Assembly: GCA_947095585.1 (NCBI GenBank)
Contig: OX352763.1
Span: forward strand, 45,062,010 to 45,126,009
Length of the DNA: 64,000 bases
Direction of reading: 5' to 3'
From: Nephrocerus scutellatus
Taxonomy: Eukaryota > Arthropoda > Insecta > Diptera > Pipunculidae
Both the position numbers and the translations under genes were made by a program. Positions 1 to 13,388 of this stretch are shown piece after piece (within the stretch, counting starts at the first letter, position 1; every line of letters starts with the position of its first letter). Under the pieces are notes generated by a model, which saw only the letters and a list, made by a program, of their open reading frames with translations, had not been told where the DNA came from and searched no databases.

Positions 1-540
1 ATTTCTTTCCCCGGCATCAGATCATTTCATACTATAATGACTGTGTATTATGTACGTTGTGCGCTATGGGCAGCGCTGCTTGCTTTACGATTGAGGCTGT
101 GTTGTATTTGTATTTCAGCATTTATAGTGGAATTCAGTATACTTATGGTTATTAGAGAATTTACATGAAAAATTTTAATTTTTATGGGTTGTTTTTTATT
201 ATACATATGTATGAAGATGGTAAATTTAAGCAGTCCATTTCAAAATGCATTTCTTTGCATTCTATTTAATAATTTATTTAAATAAGAGGAGCTTCCATTA
301 ACTTGATTAAATTGCTAAACATGAAAAGCTTCGAATGGCTTTTCAAAGCTTTGCTTACTCGTCGGTTTTTAATAACCGTTGTGAGTGCTATACAAAATGA
401 TATGCTTCGTGGTTTAATATTAATTAGCACTCAAGTCATATCCGGATAGCCTCAGGTTATAACCACTGAGCCTGATGATTATGTTTCCTGCTCCAATTTA
501 AGTTTGTTATTAGTTTCTATGCATATGTGTGGTACAAAAT
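1..540. other. No gene recognised
   Basis: AT-rich sequence with no coding region I can support. It holds one copy of a short dispersed repeat at 151-196. An upstream exon of the host membrane-protein gene could lie here, but I see no convincing exon. Confidence 0.5.
151..196 (+). repeat. Dispersed short repeat, copy 1
   Basis: A stretch of about 45 bp beginning ATTAGAGAATTTACATG and ending in ATGGGTTGTTTTTT. It recurs almost unchanged at 16088-16142, directly before the last host exon, and inverted at about 26809-26855 beside the mariner relic. Related wording occurs at the ends of the dispersed family near 15395 and 28130. It looks like the terminus of a mobile element. Confidence 0.6.
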
Positions 541-544
541 GCAC

Positions 545-2030
545 AAATTATTCTGGGGGACATGAATGCCAAAATAGGTAGGGAGCAAATATTCAAGCAA
601 CACATTGGTACCCATAGTATGGTGCTTCGAGTGCGGATTGCATCTTCAGCCGTACAATAATTATATGGAATGAATTGCCCGACTCTGTGTTTCCGCATTT
701 GTATGATCTGCTGTAATTTAAGACACATGCAAATAGACATTTCATCGTTTCCTCTCCCTAATTTTCTAACGCCCATGCTGTGAAAATCCCTTGTGCGTGT
801 GCACATAAAAAAATTCAGAAAGACTGTATCCGCGAATCAGATTCAGTGAACACGGCTTCCTTTCGTAACGAAGAGACCAGAAACAACTACAGTAAAGCGA
901 GAGGACTTGCCCTAAATGCAGTGAGAGCAAGTTCTGGGGCTGAGATGCAGGGCATAGCATTGAAATGCACGCGCCTTAAGATTACTTTAATTAGTACTGC
1001 TACCTTCATCTTAGGGAGTAGTCGTAGAGATTGGAACGACTGGTTCGATGGCGAATGTAAGCTAGTGACTTGACGTAAGAATGTTTCGTACCGAGCAATA
1101 CAACAATCCCATAAAACGCGGGCACGCAAAGAAGAATGTAAATAGATCAGAATATATGTATATGAAAAACCGGCGAAAGTACACCGTCTGGGAAGTCTGG
1201 AAGAATCTCGTCCGTTAACTAGAACAGTACAGAGAGCGAGGACCTCGCCAGACGCGGAAGTTCTACTAATGAGTTCGCTGTATGACGCATTATACACAGC
1301 GTTGCAGATATTACAAATACAAAGAACGTAATCTGATCGCCGATTTCAAAAGCATCTTAGAGCGATGGGACGAGCACTTTCATGAGTTGCTTAATGGCCA
1401 GCTTACTGAGGAATTCACCAATGACCGAAGACTACACTGCCGCCACCAAGCATAGACGAAGTAAGCAGAGCAAGTGCGATAGACCCGCACTAAAACAAGT
1501 AATTCATGAACTAATAATGCAAGTATGGAAGGAAGAAGTGATGCCAGAAGATTAGCAAAGAGGCATCCTGTTTCCCATACAAAGGAAGGGAGATATTACA
1601 ACATGCAGCAACTATCGTGGTATAACTTTGTTGAGTACCGCGTATAAGATTTTCTCTTCTAAAGCTAAAGTCATGGTTGGCCCATACCAGTGTGGCTTTA
1701 TATAGCTGCACGAAATCTGGGGCTGCACATAAATGGAAGTAAAACAAAGTACATGGTGGCCACGTCTGCGAGCAGAAGATCCAATATTGGTCCTTAATCA
1801 ATATAGTGATATAGTGGAGTTGAAGTAGTGCAATCATTTAACTATCTCTGGTCAACTGTAGCAGCCGATAACAGCATGGGATCAGAAATACACACACGGT
1901 TGCTTAAAACCAACAAAGCCTACTTTAGTCTGTCAAGACGCTTCAAATTCAGGAATAGCAAATATCAATTCAACCTCTTAGCCGCGTTCGCAAAGAATGT
2001 TCAGCTCAGAATTAGAGCTCGAGCACCATG
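545..2030 (+). pseudogene. Decayed non-LTR retrotransposon (endonuclease and reverse transcriptase)
   Basis: Remnant of a LINE-type ORF2, readable only by switching frames. At 548-620 the reading GDMNAKIG matches the apurinic-type endonuclease motif GDFNAKIG. At about 1040 WFDGECKLVT is the region typical of the endonuclease-RT linker. At 1600-1660 SNYRGITLLSTAYKI is the conserved start of the RT domain in this group. At 1828-1980 a late RT segment (STVAADNSMGSEIHTRLL) can be read. The order is that of an intact element, but stops and frameshifts are frequent. A closely related copy lies on the minus strand at 17240-18665. The superfamily (RTE-like or I-like) is uncertain. Confidence 0.75.
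643..780 (+). mobile_element. 3'-end fragment of a CR1/Jockey-type non-LTR element
   Basis: This short piece matches the 3' coding end of the minus-strand non-LTR element at 19795-20957, in opposite orientation. Shared landmarks are the tail IIWNELPDSVFPHLYDLL and the 3' sequence CCCTAATTTTCTAACGCC. It appears to interrupt the decayed LINE at 545-2030 between the endonuclease and linker parts. 5'-truncated copies are usual for these elements. Confidence 0.7.
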
Positions 2031-2769
2031 AGAGAAGAGGAATCTGATCGGAAAATATAATTTTTGTTTAATAGCGAGCCCGAAGGGCGAAGCTAATAAT
2101 CAGAAGAAAATGTTTCTAGCGTACGTGTGTCGAGTTGTCGGGTTGTACGTTTGTCCGATTGTATATCACGACTCTACCAGTCAGAATTTGATGGGACTTG
2201 TTTTAAAACAATTGTTAAGCGCTTGTCTTGCGATGACGTGACGCGCTTCGCGTCTCGCGCATCGCGTGAAAAAATTCTTTTAAGATAATTCAGTCTTTAG
2301 GCTGAATTACAATTGTCCATATGGCGAGCTGAAATGCTCGCTTTAGTATCTTAGAAATAATATGTCATAACAAATGGTAGCACCAAGGCTTAGATCAAAA
2401 CTTGCTTGAAATCGGGACCGATAATTTGTTTACTAGCACTTTATAGCTAAAGAAGAGGAATCTTTTGCATGAGAGCTATATAAACTTCGGTCTGAAGTCT
2501 AAAAAACGGGGAAACTTTTAAAGGTGATCAAGTGCCCCTCCTGCATCAGTATACCGCGATGATTAAATAAAATTAACCAATGTAACGAATAAACCTCGAA
2601 ACACATGAAATATAATTTTCTTTTATACTTTAATCTTCATAATCTTATTCGAAAGGGTGGTGGTTGATATATGTGTGAAGTCACTTTGGTCGGTGTGTGG
2701 AGGTGGGAGGCATCAATATTTTTCCGACCGGCTAACGCTGGCTACTCAACCACTACATACACTCATTAT
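2031..2769. other. No gene recognised
   Basis: Non-coding as far as I can see. A CpG-rich stretch of overlapping short palindromes (GCGCTTCGCGTCTCGCGC) lies near 2240-2275, in contrast to its AT-rich surroundings. A short GTCAGT repeat lies just beyond this stretch, near 2775-2800. Confidence 0.5.
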
Positions 2770-4640
2770 TCCCACAGTGTCAGTGTCAGCGTCAGTGTCT
2801 AAAATGAATAGTTCTCCTCCTCGTTGATATGCCAAAACTGGGAAACTGCATAACTTCCTCTAAGCAGGTCAATTGATATTGCTGCTCGCTCGGCCATTTA
2901 AATTTCTGATGTTTCTCAGTGAGGCGATGCGAACCGTCCGCATAGTCCCAGAAAACTTTGCAGCTCATGAAAATTTCTTGGTACTGGCCATTCGTCAACA
3001 GCTGCTTACTTCTTCGGATTGGTGTGCACTCCTTAGCTGGATACAATGTCACCAAAATAATTGAATTTATTCTGAAAGATACTACATTTCGGAGGACGCA
3101 ACCTTAATCCTACAGCTTTAATAGTTTCCAGAACTTGCCTAAGATGGTGCACGTGTTCATTGAATGTGCATCCAAATTATGTCATCCAAGTAGACCAGAC
3201 ATGTCTTCCAACGTAGCAGGAGCATTGCATAAACCAAACGGCATTAAAGAAAATTTATACAAGCCATTTTCCGAAGTAAATCCTGTATTTTCATTATTGT
3301 CATCATAAATTACTACCTGCCAGTATCAGAACCAATGTTCTGAAGATTATGGTTCCAGGTAAAGTATCCAACGTTTCATCTATACATGGTAATGGATTAC
3401 TAACCTTTTTGGTGACATCGTTCAGTTTCTGATAGTCCACACAAAATCTCTTTAAACCATCCTTCTTTTGGACAAGTACACTTTTGTACTTCTCTATAAT
3501 TTCATCACGTTCCATCTTCTTAACCAGGCTTTCGAGCTCTTGTTGCTTCGCTAGCGGTAATCGTCTTGGCGCTGTGCCGATTCAATACTGCACTATATTC
3601 GTTTTACTGCTGCTTGTTGATGTGCTGCTGGAAGAGGTTGACGAATGATTCGCTTTCTTTTCAAATGTATTGAAGGGTCCTTTGCTTTTACAGGTTGGCA
3701 GTTTGAGATGCAGCTTACTCCCTGAGTCCTGCCAATGACTGTTCCTTCTTTTATAACAGCAAGTGATTACTTCATCATTATTTGCACTGGTATCCTGGGT
3801 TGGAGTTCAACTAATGTTCTTCCGTATAACAATCCGTTCTTTTTCATGTTGGTTGGCTATACTAATGTTATTATACTTACCAAAATATCACCGTTTTTTT
3901 TTGATATAGATGATTTTCTCGCACATCGGTGGTGACTCGTAACCCACCTCTCTGGTTGTCGTTCATTTGAAAGGGTACCTCCACATTGCGCCATTTGACG
4001 TAATTCTTCAGATCAAGGGACATTTCGTGCTCTGTCATCAAGGCTCAATATGTATTCATCCATGGTGTTGGCAACAATAAACCGATGGGAAAACCTTATT
4101 GCTCCAAACATGACACCACAGGAACACTCTCCTTTAATTCTTGCAGCTTCACCCGTCGCTGTTCTCAAATTGTAGCGATATACTTTTTCTTTAGACACCA
4201 TTTTTGGATTTATAACTGATCTGGAAGATCTAAGGTAAATGTACATGGTTTTCCTTCTAACACTCCACTAACAACTAAGCTGTTACTGTCTTTTTCAATT
4301 TTGGCAATGTTCACCGTGTTCCTAGGGCATTCTCCCCTTCTCATCAACTTTTCCCCGCAATCCTGATGAAATTTTTTTTTCCAGATCTCCAGCTACGAGG
4401 TAAGCTGGCTGTTTCACCTCATTGTAGTGCCTCTCTGCCGTAAACTTTCAGGCCTCTTTATACGATTCCCGGGCTGTCTTGTATTTTGTTTCTGGTCTCG
4501 GTTCCTTGCAGTCGCGAATGAAATGTCCAGGCTTCTGACATCTACAACATTTTGGACGGGAAATAGATTTTATGTTTCCGCCGTTTTGGAGGATTCCCGT
4601 TTTTGATTTTCGGATTTCCTCTTTAATTGTTCGCTATTTT
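2770..4640 (-). pseudogene. Decayed Ty3/Gypsy gag-pol (zinc knuckle, protease, reverse transcriptase)
   Basis: Read on the minus strand from high to low coordinates, the parts are in retroelement order. A CCHC knuckle reads CCRCQKPGHFIRDC near 4530. A protease-region segment is open at 4013-4246. The first RT block is at 3303-3560 (KKDGLKRFCVDYQKLNDVT), then the RT palm (GLYKFSLMPFGLCNAPATL and YLDD) near 3180-3290. The RT thumb (SFLGL) and RNase H start lie near 2790-2960. Stops and frameshifts separate all blocks, and RNase H is cut off at about 2770. No LTRs or integrase were found. The family differs from the long-LTR elements at 32-59 kb. Confidence 0.85.
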
Positions 4641-5077
4641 TCACAAGACTGAAACAATTCGTCTATTTCGTGTGAAAAAGTTTATGATATCAACGGTTTT
4701 TGTATACACAGAAAAGTGATTTATTTTCCGTTTTGATATCTGTATAAATTATAGCATCAAAACATAAAGTTATATGTGAACGCAAATAAATCGCTTAAAT
4801 GTTTGTATAGAACACTTACCGACAACGGCAAGATAGCATAGACTATCTGCCGATGGTATTGTATGTACATGTCAAACTTTTTATGATTTTTCATATTTTT
4901 AAAAAAGCGAATTACAAATAGCCGGGTTTTACTGAAAAACTAATTATAGATAATAAACAAAGTAACTGAACGACTACCTGGATGACCCTTTTAGTGATGT
5001 ACTAATGTACTAAAAACAGGGAAACCCAGAAGTATATTAATTACAGTCAATTCACAAATTAAAAGAGAAAACCCCCA
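4641..5077. other. No gene recognised
   Basis: AT-rich sequence between the gypsy relic and the first 2.63-kb tandem unit. I see no coding or RNA feature. Confidence 0.5.
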
Positions 5078-5287
5078 AAAGGACTTAATTACAGGCACAC
5101 AAAGCGTACTTAATTATTTATTATTATCGATGAGTTAGACGGTGTGAATGCACTTTGAGTAGGAAGTAACAATAAGCAACGTTGAGTACAACACTTCGCA
5201 TTTTCGGAAATTTTTCCATAATGTAACATGAGGCCAATGCGTGCACGCGATATTGGTTACACTGCTGTTAGTACGTATGTCAGGAGA

Positions 5288-5345
5288 TTATTGAAATTGA
5301 ACTAGTTCATGTTCACTAGTTTACTATATAAAATTATAAAGGGAT
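5288..5345 (+). promoter_or_regulatory. TATA-like core promoter in the tandem unit
   Basis: The palindrome GAACTAGTTC and a nearby ACTAGT copy flank TTCATGTTC, followed by TATATAAAATTATAAAG. The arrangement resembles a TATA promoter preceded by an inverted repeat, as in some LTRs. It recurs in units B (about 7918-7970) and C (about 10548-10600). No transcript start can be shown from sequence. Confidence 0.3.
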
Positions 5346-6028
5346 CGTTGAGGCTGAAGGTCGCAGCCAAGCAAATGAACAGCGGACCTTACAGTGAAGT
5401 AAAATACGCTACATACATAATATAATATAATAATAATCCTCAAAACACTAAAATATGGCCTGTTTTAATTTTTTTAAAACCGACCCTCAATACGCAACAC
5501 TCCTCTCGGATCAACGAACGACACAGCATTCTGCTTAAACGTGTGTTTACAAAAAGCAATACATTACATGCTGTAACTAATTGAAAATTACTATAAACAA
5601 GTTGGACCCTACTTGTTTGTTTTATAATGCATTAAATGCAATGCATTAGGAAAAGTGTTATTACGTTGTGAGACATAAGTAGAAACTCTTTATCATTAGG
5701 CGCGTTAAAACCTTAAACTTTCAATACAAGACATTCTCCGACGAATAAAGCAATAGAATGAACAACTGAAGAATTAAAAAATAGACGAATATTAAAAATA
5801 TGAAATGGAAAGAATGATGGATTTTTATTTGTTTATTTTTTAGATTAAGAAATTTTTTTATTTAAGAAAACTGGTTTTACACTCTTTCTTTTTGAAGTAA
5901 AACTTCTTTACGCGCGATATGAGTAAAATTTCAAAGTTGCAGCGTTTTATGACGTCATATGCGAAACGATTTTGATCATGAAGAACGCAAAAAGTTACTT
6001 GGCCAGAGGGAAGCTTCGTAACAGCTTC

Positions 6029-6216
6029 GTCTTTTGAAGGTCTTTTGAGGGTCTTTTGGGGGATATTTTGGGCGTCTTTTGATTTTCTTTTGGTGGTCTT
6101 TTGAGGGTATTTTTTTAAGTTCTTTTTGAGGTCTTTTGGATATCTTTTAGGGGTCTTTTATAGATCTTTTAAGGGTCTTTTGGTGGTATTTTGGTATTCT
6201 TTTGGGGGTCTTTTGA
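6029..6216 (+). repeat. GGTCTTTTG degenerate minisatellite (unit A)
   Basis: About sixteen loosely repeated CTTTTG words every 10-13 bp, with G on both sides. The strand is strongly biased to G and T. Matching arrays are at 8659-8846 and 11289-11476, and a looser relative covers 25400-26230. Confidence 0.85.
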
Positions 6217-9200
6217 GATGCTTATTAACGTATTGGCAAAGAACACTACAAAAATATTTTATCAACAAAAAAATATAATAACTGTCGGTCATAATAGGTG
6301 ATTCGTTTTCAATATTCAAAATTTTAATTTTAATAATTTAAATCTCAAAAAACGAAATGGAATTTTTTTTTCAAAAGCCCGAATTTCACTGTCGAGTTTT
6401 TAGCATTTAAGAAAGTTGCAGAAGGACCGAATTGTACTATTGAGGTTCCAAGAAATTTGAATGCTCAATTATGTAATTATTTGTGATATTTTCTTGGTCA
6501 GGATTTTTTGTAGTTTTCCCTGACAATGATCCATTGATTAAAGCATTTGGACTCGCGCCGTTTTAATTTCGTAATCATTTTCTGTTTAGCTTTTTCAATG
6601 AATCAGGGAGAATTCCAAAAAATTAAAAATTGAAACCGGCTACAAACGTGAGGAATGTGGTATACTGTAAATAACTCCTTCGATTTTTCAATTTTAATAA
6701 AGGGCTTAGTCAACCTTATTGTGTGTTATTCAGGGAGTTCTCACTTGGCAATAAGTTTTCATTTAAAAAAAATATATATAAATGGGAAAAAACATTTTCG
6801 TAGCTATTTATATATCTATTTATCTTATATATTTATATTATACCAGCGGAAATACCCGGGGTTTTCCGGCTGCCCCATCCCACTGACCCCCACCCAAGTT
6901 AAAAACCGCCCTATGACCTCCCGCCAGCTGACCATCCACCTACAGACCACCCCCACCACTGACCTCCCGCCATATGGCTTATTGTCAACTGACCAACTAA
7001 CCAAACTAGAAAACTATAGAATCGACATTAATATCGGCAAAAAATGTATTCGTGTAAAAATGTATTCCTATTCCTGTTTATATGAATATCGTATACAGGG
7101 AAAACTACGTTTTCCACCACAGCGCCTATCCGGTCCAAATTTTGCCAACGACTTTCTTTTTGTTTAAATATAATATATATGGTGTGCATTTGAGCCAAGT
7201 CGGTCTATAAATAAGAATTTTCGAAAAAAGCGACCCCAGGGTCTAACACAAACAGAAATAATCCGGAGCACCTCATGAACATATGGTGGGAGTATAATTT
7301 GATAAGTTTGGGTGGTTCGGCCGTGATAGCCAGACATAAATACGCACCAACGTTTTTTATATTAAGTCATCTGTTAATCAAAAGCTTGACGAATTGCATA
7401 TCATAAAATACCACTTATTTTTGAGTGGTGAATTTAATTTTTGCATCTAATGATTCGATACAATTAATTAACTTTCTGCGTGAAAAATTCAATCTGTATA
7501 TAAATATTGATCCTATAGATATTGTTACGAAATTCAGGCTTTTGAGTTCGTAAAAGATTTTGTAAATAAAACCCAACACAAGTTTATTAATTTACAAATA
7601 ATAACTCGCAAACAGTAATAATAGCACAAGTTCATAATTAGGCAAAAAAATCGAGTGCACTTATGTGAAATTTAGTAAAGTATTTTTACACTTTTTCTAC
7701 CGAAAGGACTTAATTACAGGCACACAAAGCGTACTTAATTATTTATTATTATCGATGAGTTAGACGGTGTGAATGCACTTTGAGTAGGAAGTAACAATGA
7801 GCAACGTTGAGTACAACACTTCGCATTTTCGGAAATTTTTCCATAATGTAACATGAGGCCAATGCGTGCACGCGATATTGGTTACACTGCTGTTAGTACG
7901 TATGTCAGGAGATTATTGAAATTGAACTAGTTCATGTTCACTAGTTTACTATATAAAATTATAAAGGGATCGTTGAGGCTGAAGGTCGCAGCCAAGCAAA
8001 TGAACAGCGGACCTTACAGTGAAGTAAAATACGCTACATACATAATATAATATAATAATAATCCTCAAAACACTAAAATATGGCCTGTTTTAATTTTTTT
8101 AAAACCGACCCTCAATACGCAACACTCCTCTCGGATCAACGAACGACACAGCATTCTGCTTAAACGTGTGTTTACAAAAAGCAATACATTACATGCTGTA
8201 ACTAATTGAAAATTACTATAAACAAGTTGGACCCTACTTGTTTGTTTTATAATGCATTAAATGCAATGCATTAGGAAAAGTGTTATTACGTTGTGAGACA
8301 TAAGTAGAAACTCTTTATCATTAGGCGCGTTAAAACCTTAAACTTTCAATACAAGACATTCTCCGACGAATAAAGCAATAGAATGAACAACTGAAGAATT
8401 AAAAAAAAAAACGAATATTAAAAATTTCAATGAAATGGAAAGAATGATGGATTTTTATTTGTTTATTTTTTAGATTAAGAAATTTTTTTATTTAAGAAAA
8501 CTGGTTTTACACTCTTTCTTTTTGAAGTAAAACTTCTTTACGCGCGATATGAGTAAAATTTCAAAGTTGCAGCGTTTTATGACGTCATATGCGAAACGAT
8601 TTTGATCATGAAGAACGCAAAAAGTTACTTGGCCAGAGGGAAGCTTCGTAACAGCTTCGTCTTTTGAAGGTCTTTTGAGGGTCTTTTGGGGGATATTTTG
8701 GGCGTCTTTTGATTTTCTTTTGGTGGTCTTTTGAGGGTATTTTTTTAAGTTCTTTTTGAGGTCTTTTGGATATCTTTTAGGGGTCTTTTATAGATCTTTT
8801 AAGGGTCTTTTGGTGGTATTTTGGTATTCTTTTGGGGGTCTTTTGAGATGCTTATTAACGTATTGGCAAAGAACACTACAAAAATATTTTATCAACAAAA
8901 AAATATAATAACTGTCGGTCATAGTAGGTGATTCGTTTTCAATATTCAAAATTTTAATTTTAATAATTTAAATCTCAAAAAACGAAATGGAATTTTTTTT
9001 TCAAAAGCCCGAATTTCACTGTCGAGTTTTTAGCATTTAAGAAAGTTGCAGAAGGACCGAATTGTACTATTGAGGTTCCAAGAAATTTGAATGCTCAATT
9101 ATGTAATTATTTGTGATATTTTCTTGGTCAGGATTTTTTGTAGTTTTCCCTGACAATGATCCATTGATTAAAGCATTTGGACTCGCGCCGTTTTAATTTC

Positions 9201-12200
9201 GTAATCATTTTCTGTTTAGCTTTTTCAATGAATCAGGGAGAATTCCAAAAAATTAAAAATTGAAACCGGCTACAAACGTGAGGAATGTGGTATACTGTAA
9301 ATAACTCCTTCGATTTTTCAATTTTAATAAAGGGCTTAGTCAACCTTATTGTGTGTTATTCAGGGAGTTCTCACTTGGCAATAAGTTTTCATTTAAAAAA
9401 AATATATATAAATGGGAAAAAACATTTTCGTAGCTATTTATATATCTATTTATCTTATATATTTATATTATACCAGCGGAAATACCCGGGGTTTTCCGGC
9501 TGCCCCATCCCACTGACCCCCACCCAAGTTAAAAACCGCCCTATGACCTCCCGCCAGCTGACCATCCACCTACAGACCACCCCCACCACTGACCTCCCGC
9601 CATATAGCTTATTGTCAACTGACCAACTAACAAAACTAGAAAACTATAGAATCGACATTAATATCGGCAAAAAATGTATTCGTGTAAAAATGTATTCCTA
9701 TTCCTGTTTATATGAATATCGTATACAGGGAAAACTACGTTTTCCACCACAGCGCCTATCCGGTCCAAATTTTGCCAACGACTTTCTTTTTGTTTAAATA
9801 TAATATATATGGTGTGCATTTGAGCCAAGTCGGTCTATAAATAAGAATTTTCGAAAAAAGCGACCCCAGGGTCTAACACAAACAGAAATAATCCGGAGCA
9901 CCTCATGAACATATGGTGGGAGTATAATTTGATAAGTTTGGGTGGTTCGGCCGTGATAGCCAGACATAAATACGCACCAACGTTTTTTATATTAAGTCAT
10001 CTGTTAATCAAAAGCTTGACGAATTGCATATCATAAAATACCACTTATTTTTGAGTGGTGAATTTAATTTTTGCATCTAATGATTCGATACAATTAATTA
10101 ACTTTCTGCGTGAAAAATTCAATCTGTATATAAATATTGATCCTATAGATATTGTTACGAAATTCAGGCTTTTGAGTTCGTAAAAGATTTTGTAAATAAA
10201 ACCCAACACAAGTTTATTAATTTACAAATAATAACTAGCAAACAGTAATAATAGCACAAGTTCATAATTAGGCAAAAAAATCGAGTGCACTTATGTGAAA
10301 TTTAGTAAAGTATTTTTACACTTTTTCTACCGAAAGGACTTAATTACAGGCACACAAAGCGTACTTAATTATTTATTATTATCGATGAGTTAGACGGTGT
10401 GAATGCACTTTGAGTAGGAAGTAACAATGAGCAACGTTGAGTACAACACTTCGCATTTTCGGAAATTTTTCCATAATGTAACATGAGGCCAATGCGTGCA
10501 CGCGATATTGGTTACACTGCTGTTAGTACGTATGTCAGGAGATTATTGAAATTGAACTAGTTCATGTTCACTCGTTTACTATATAAAATTATAAAGGGAT
10601 CGTTGAGGCTGAAGGTCGCAGCCAAGCAAATGAACAGCGGACCTTACAGTGAAGTAAAATACGCTACATACATAATATAATATAATAATAATCCTCAAAA
10701 CACTAAAATATGGCCTGTTTTAATTTTTTTAAAACCGACCCTCAATACGCAACACTCCTCTCGGATCAACGAACGACACAGCATTCTGCTTAAACGTGTG
10801 TTTACAAAAAGCAATACATTACATGCTGTAACTAATTGAAAATTACTATAAACAAGTTGGACCCTACTTGTTTGTTTTATAATGCATTAAATGCAATGCA
10901 TTAGGAAAAGTGTTATTACGTTGTGAGACATAAGTAGAAACTCTTTATCATTAGGCGCGTTAAAACCTTAAACTTTCAATACAAGACATTCTCCGACGAA
11001 TAAAGCAATAGAATGAACAACTGAAGAATTAAAAAATAGACGAATATTAAAAATTTCAATGAAATGGAAAGAATGATGGATTTTTATTTGTTTATTTTTT
11101 AGATTAAGAAATTTTTTTATTTAAGAAAACTGGTTTTACACTCTTTCTTTTTGAAGTAAAACTTCTTTACGCGCGATATGAGTAAAATTTCAAAGTTGCA
11201 GCGTTTTATGACGTCATATGCGAAACGATTTTGATCATGAAGAACGCAAAAAGTTACTTGGCCAGAGGGAAGCTTCGTAACAGCTTCGTCTTTTGAAGGT
11301 CTTTTGAGGGTCTTTTGGGGGATATTTTGGGCGTCTTTTGATTTTCTTTTGGTGGTCTTTTGAGGGTATTTTTTTAAGTTCTTTTTGAGGTCTTTTGGAT
11401 ATCTTTTAGGGGTCTTTTATAGATCTTTTAAGGGTCTTTTGGTGGTATTTTGGTATTCTTTTGGGGGTCTTTTGAGATGCTTATTAACGTATTGGCAAAG
11501 AACACTACAAAAATATTTTATCAACAAAAAAATATAATAACTGTCGGTCATAGTAGGTGATTCGTTTTCAATATTCAAAATTTTAATTTTAATAATTTAA
11601 ATCTCAAAAAACGAAATGGAATTTTTTTTTCAAAAGCCCGAATTTCACTGTCGAGTTTTTAGCATTTAAGAAAGTTGCAGAAGGACCGAATTGTACTATT
11701 GAGGTTCCAAGAAATTTGAATGCTCAATTATGTAATTATTTGTGATATTTTCTTGGTCAGGATTTTTTGTAGTTTTCCCTGACAATGATCCATTGATTAA
11801 AGCATTTGGACTCGCGCCGTTTTAATTTCGTAATCATTTTCTGTTTAGCTTTTTCAATGAATCAGGGAGAATTCCAAAAAATTAAAAATTGAAACCGGCT
11901 ACAAACGTGAGGAATGTGGTATACTGTAAATAACTCCTTCGATTTTTCAATTTTAATAAAGGGCTTAGTCAACCTTATTGTGTGTTATTCAGGGAGTTCT
12001 CACTTGGCAATAAGTTTTCATTTAAAAAAAATATATATAAATGGGAAAAAACATTTTCGTAGCTATTTATATATCTATTTATCTTATATATTTATATTAT
12101 ACCAGCGGAAATACCCGGGGTTTTCCGGCTGCCCCATCCCACTGACCCCCACCCAAGTTAAAAACCGCCCTATGACCTCCCGCCAGCTGACCATCCACCT

Positions 12201-13033
12201 ACAGACCACCCCCACCACTGACCTCCCGCCATATGGCTTATTGTCAACTGACCAACTAACCAAACTAGAAAACTATAGAATCGACATTAATATCGGCAAA
12301 AAATGTATTCGTGTAAAAATGTATTCCTATTCCTGTTTATATGAATATCGTATACAGGGAAAACTACGTTTTCCACCACAGCGCCTATCCGGTCCAAATT
12401 TTGCCAACGACTTTCTTTTTGTTTAAATATAATATATATGGTGTGCATTTGAGCCAAGTCGGTCTATAAATAAGAATTTTCGAAAAAAGCGACCCCAGGG
12501 TCTAACACAAACAGAAATAATCCGGAGCACCTCATGAACATATGGTGGGAGTATAATTTGATAAGTTTGGGTGGTTCGGCCGTGATAGCCAGACATAAAT
12601 ACGCACCAACGTTTTTTATATTAAGTCATCTGTTAATCAAAAGCTTGACGAATTGCATATCATAAAATACCACTTATTTTTGAGTGGTGAATTTAATTTT
12701 TGCATCTAATGATTCGATACAATTAATTAACTTTCTGCGTGAAAAATTCAATCTGTATATAAATATTGATCCTATAGATATTGTTACGAAATTCAGGCTT
12801 TTGAGTTCGTAAAAGATTTTGTAAATAAAACCCAACACAAGTTTATTAATTTACAAATAATAACTCGCAAACAGTAATAATAGCACAAGTTCATAATTAG
12901 GCAAAAAAATCGAGTGCACTTATGTGAAATTTAGTAAAGTATTTTTACACTTTTTCTACCGAAAGAAAGCCACATAACTAACTTACTTGTGAATGTTGAA
13001 TTTTGGCAGTTTCTACCGAGCCAATAATTTTGT

Positions 13034-13152
13034 GGTTTTATGCGTTCCCGTACTTTTTTGTGTGCTTGCTTTCTCTGAGTGGTTTTATGTCAATTTTCTC
13101 TTTTGTTAATTTTTACTACAAAAAGTACGGGAGCAGACCTATCCTTAAAACC
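13034..13152. repeat. Imperfect inverted repeat
   Basis: GGTTTTA and CCCGTACTTTTT on the left are mirrored by AAAAAGTACGGG and TAAAACC on the right. This gives a broken hairpin of about 120 bp, possibly a small foldback element. It lies between the tandem array and the first host exon. Confidence 0.4.
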
Positions 13153-13388
13153 AGTAAATACTAAGTATTTTAAGATAGTTTTCTCTTTTTATCTCTTTCT
13201 CTCTGTTTTTCTCTGTCATCGTATCTCTCCTTCATACCAACAAATCGCTAAAATTTAAAGTTTATAATATTGCCTAAGAAGTTTTGCTTCCGACACGTGT
13301 ATTCTGCACACACGCGTTTTTTATATCCCTATGCAAATATATTATTGATAATTTGTATGTTAATTACATAAAATTTCAATTATTGCAG

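Larger units (their letters stand above)
5078..12965. repeat. Three tandem copies of a 2.63-kb non-coding unit
   Basis: Unit A is about 5078-7702, B 7703-10332 and C 10333-12965. Each starts AAAGGACTTAATTACAGG, and units end CTTTTTCTACCGAAAG. Spacing is about 2625 bp for A to B (a short indel near 5800) and 2630 bp for B to C. The copies differ by only a few substitutions and indels, for example near 5805, 8401 and 10573. Each unit holds a TATA-box-like stretch near its start, a G/T-rich CTTTTG array, a C-rich segment and a 170-codon open frame I do not believe is a gene. The array ends about 420 bp before a host exon and probably lies in that gene's intron or 5' flank. Confidence 0.95.

Noticed and set aside
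6655..7167. 170-codon open frame present in all three tandem units (also 9285-9797 and 11914-12426)
   Set aside because: The frame runs through A/T-rich and C-rich low-complexity sequence, has no recognisable domain, and is conserved only because the units are recent copies.
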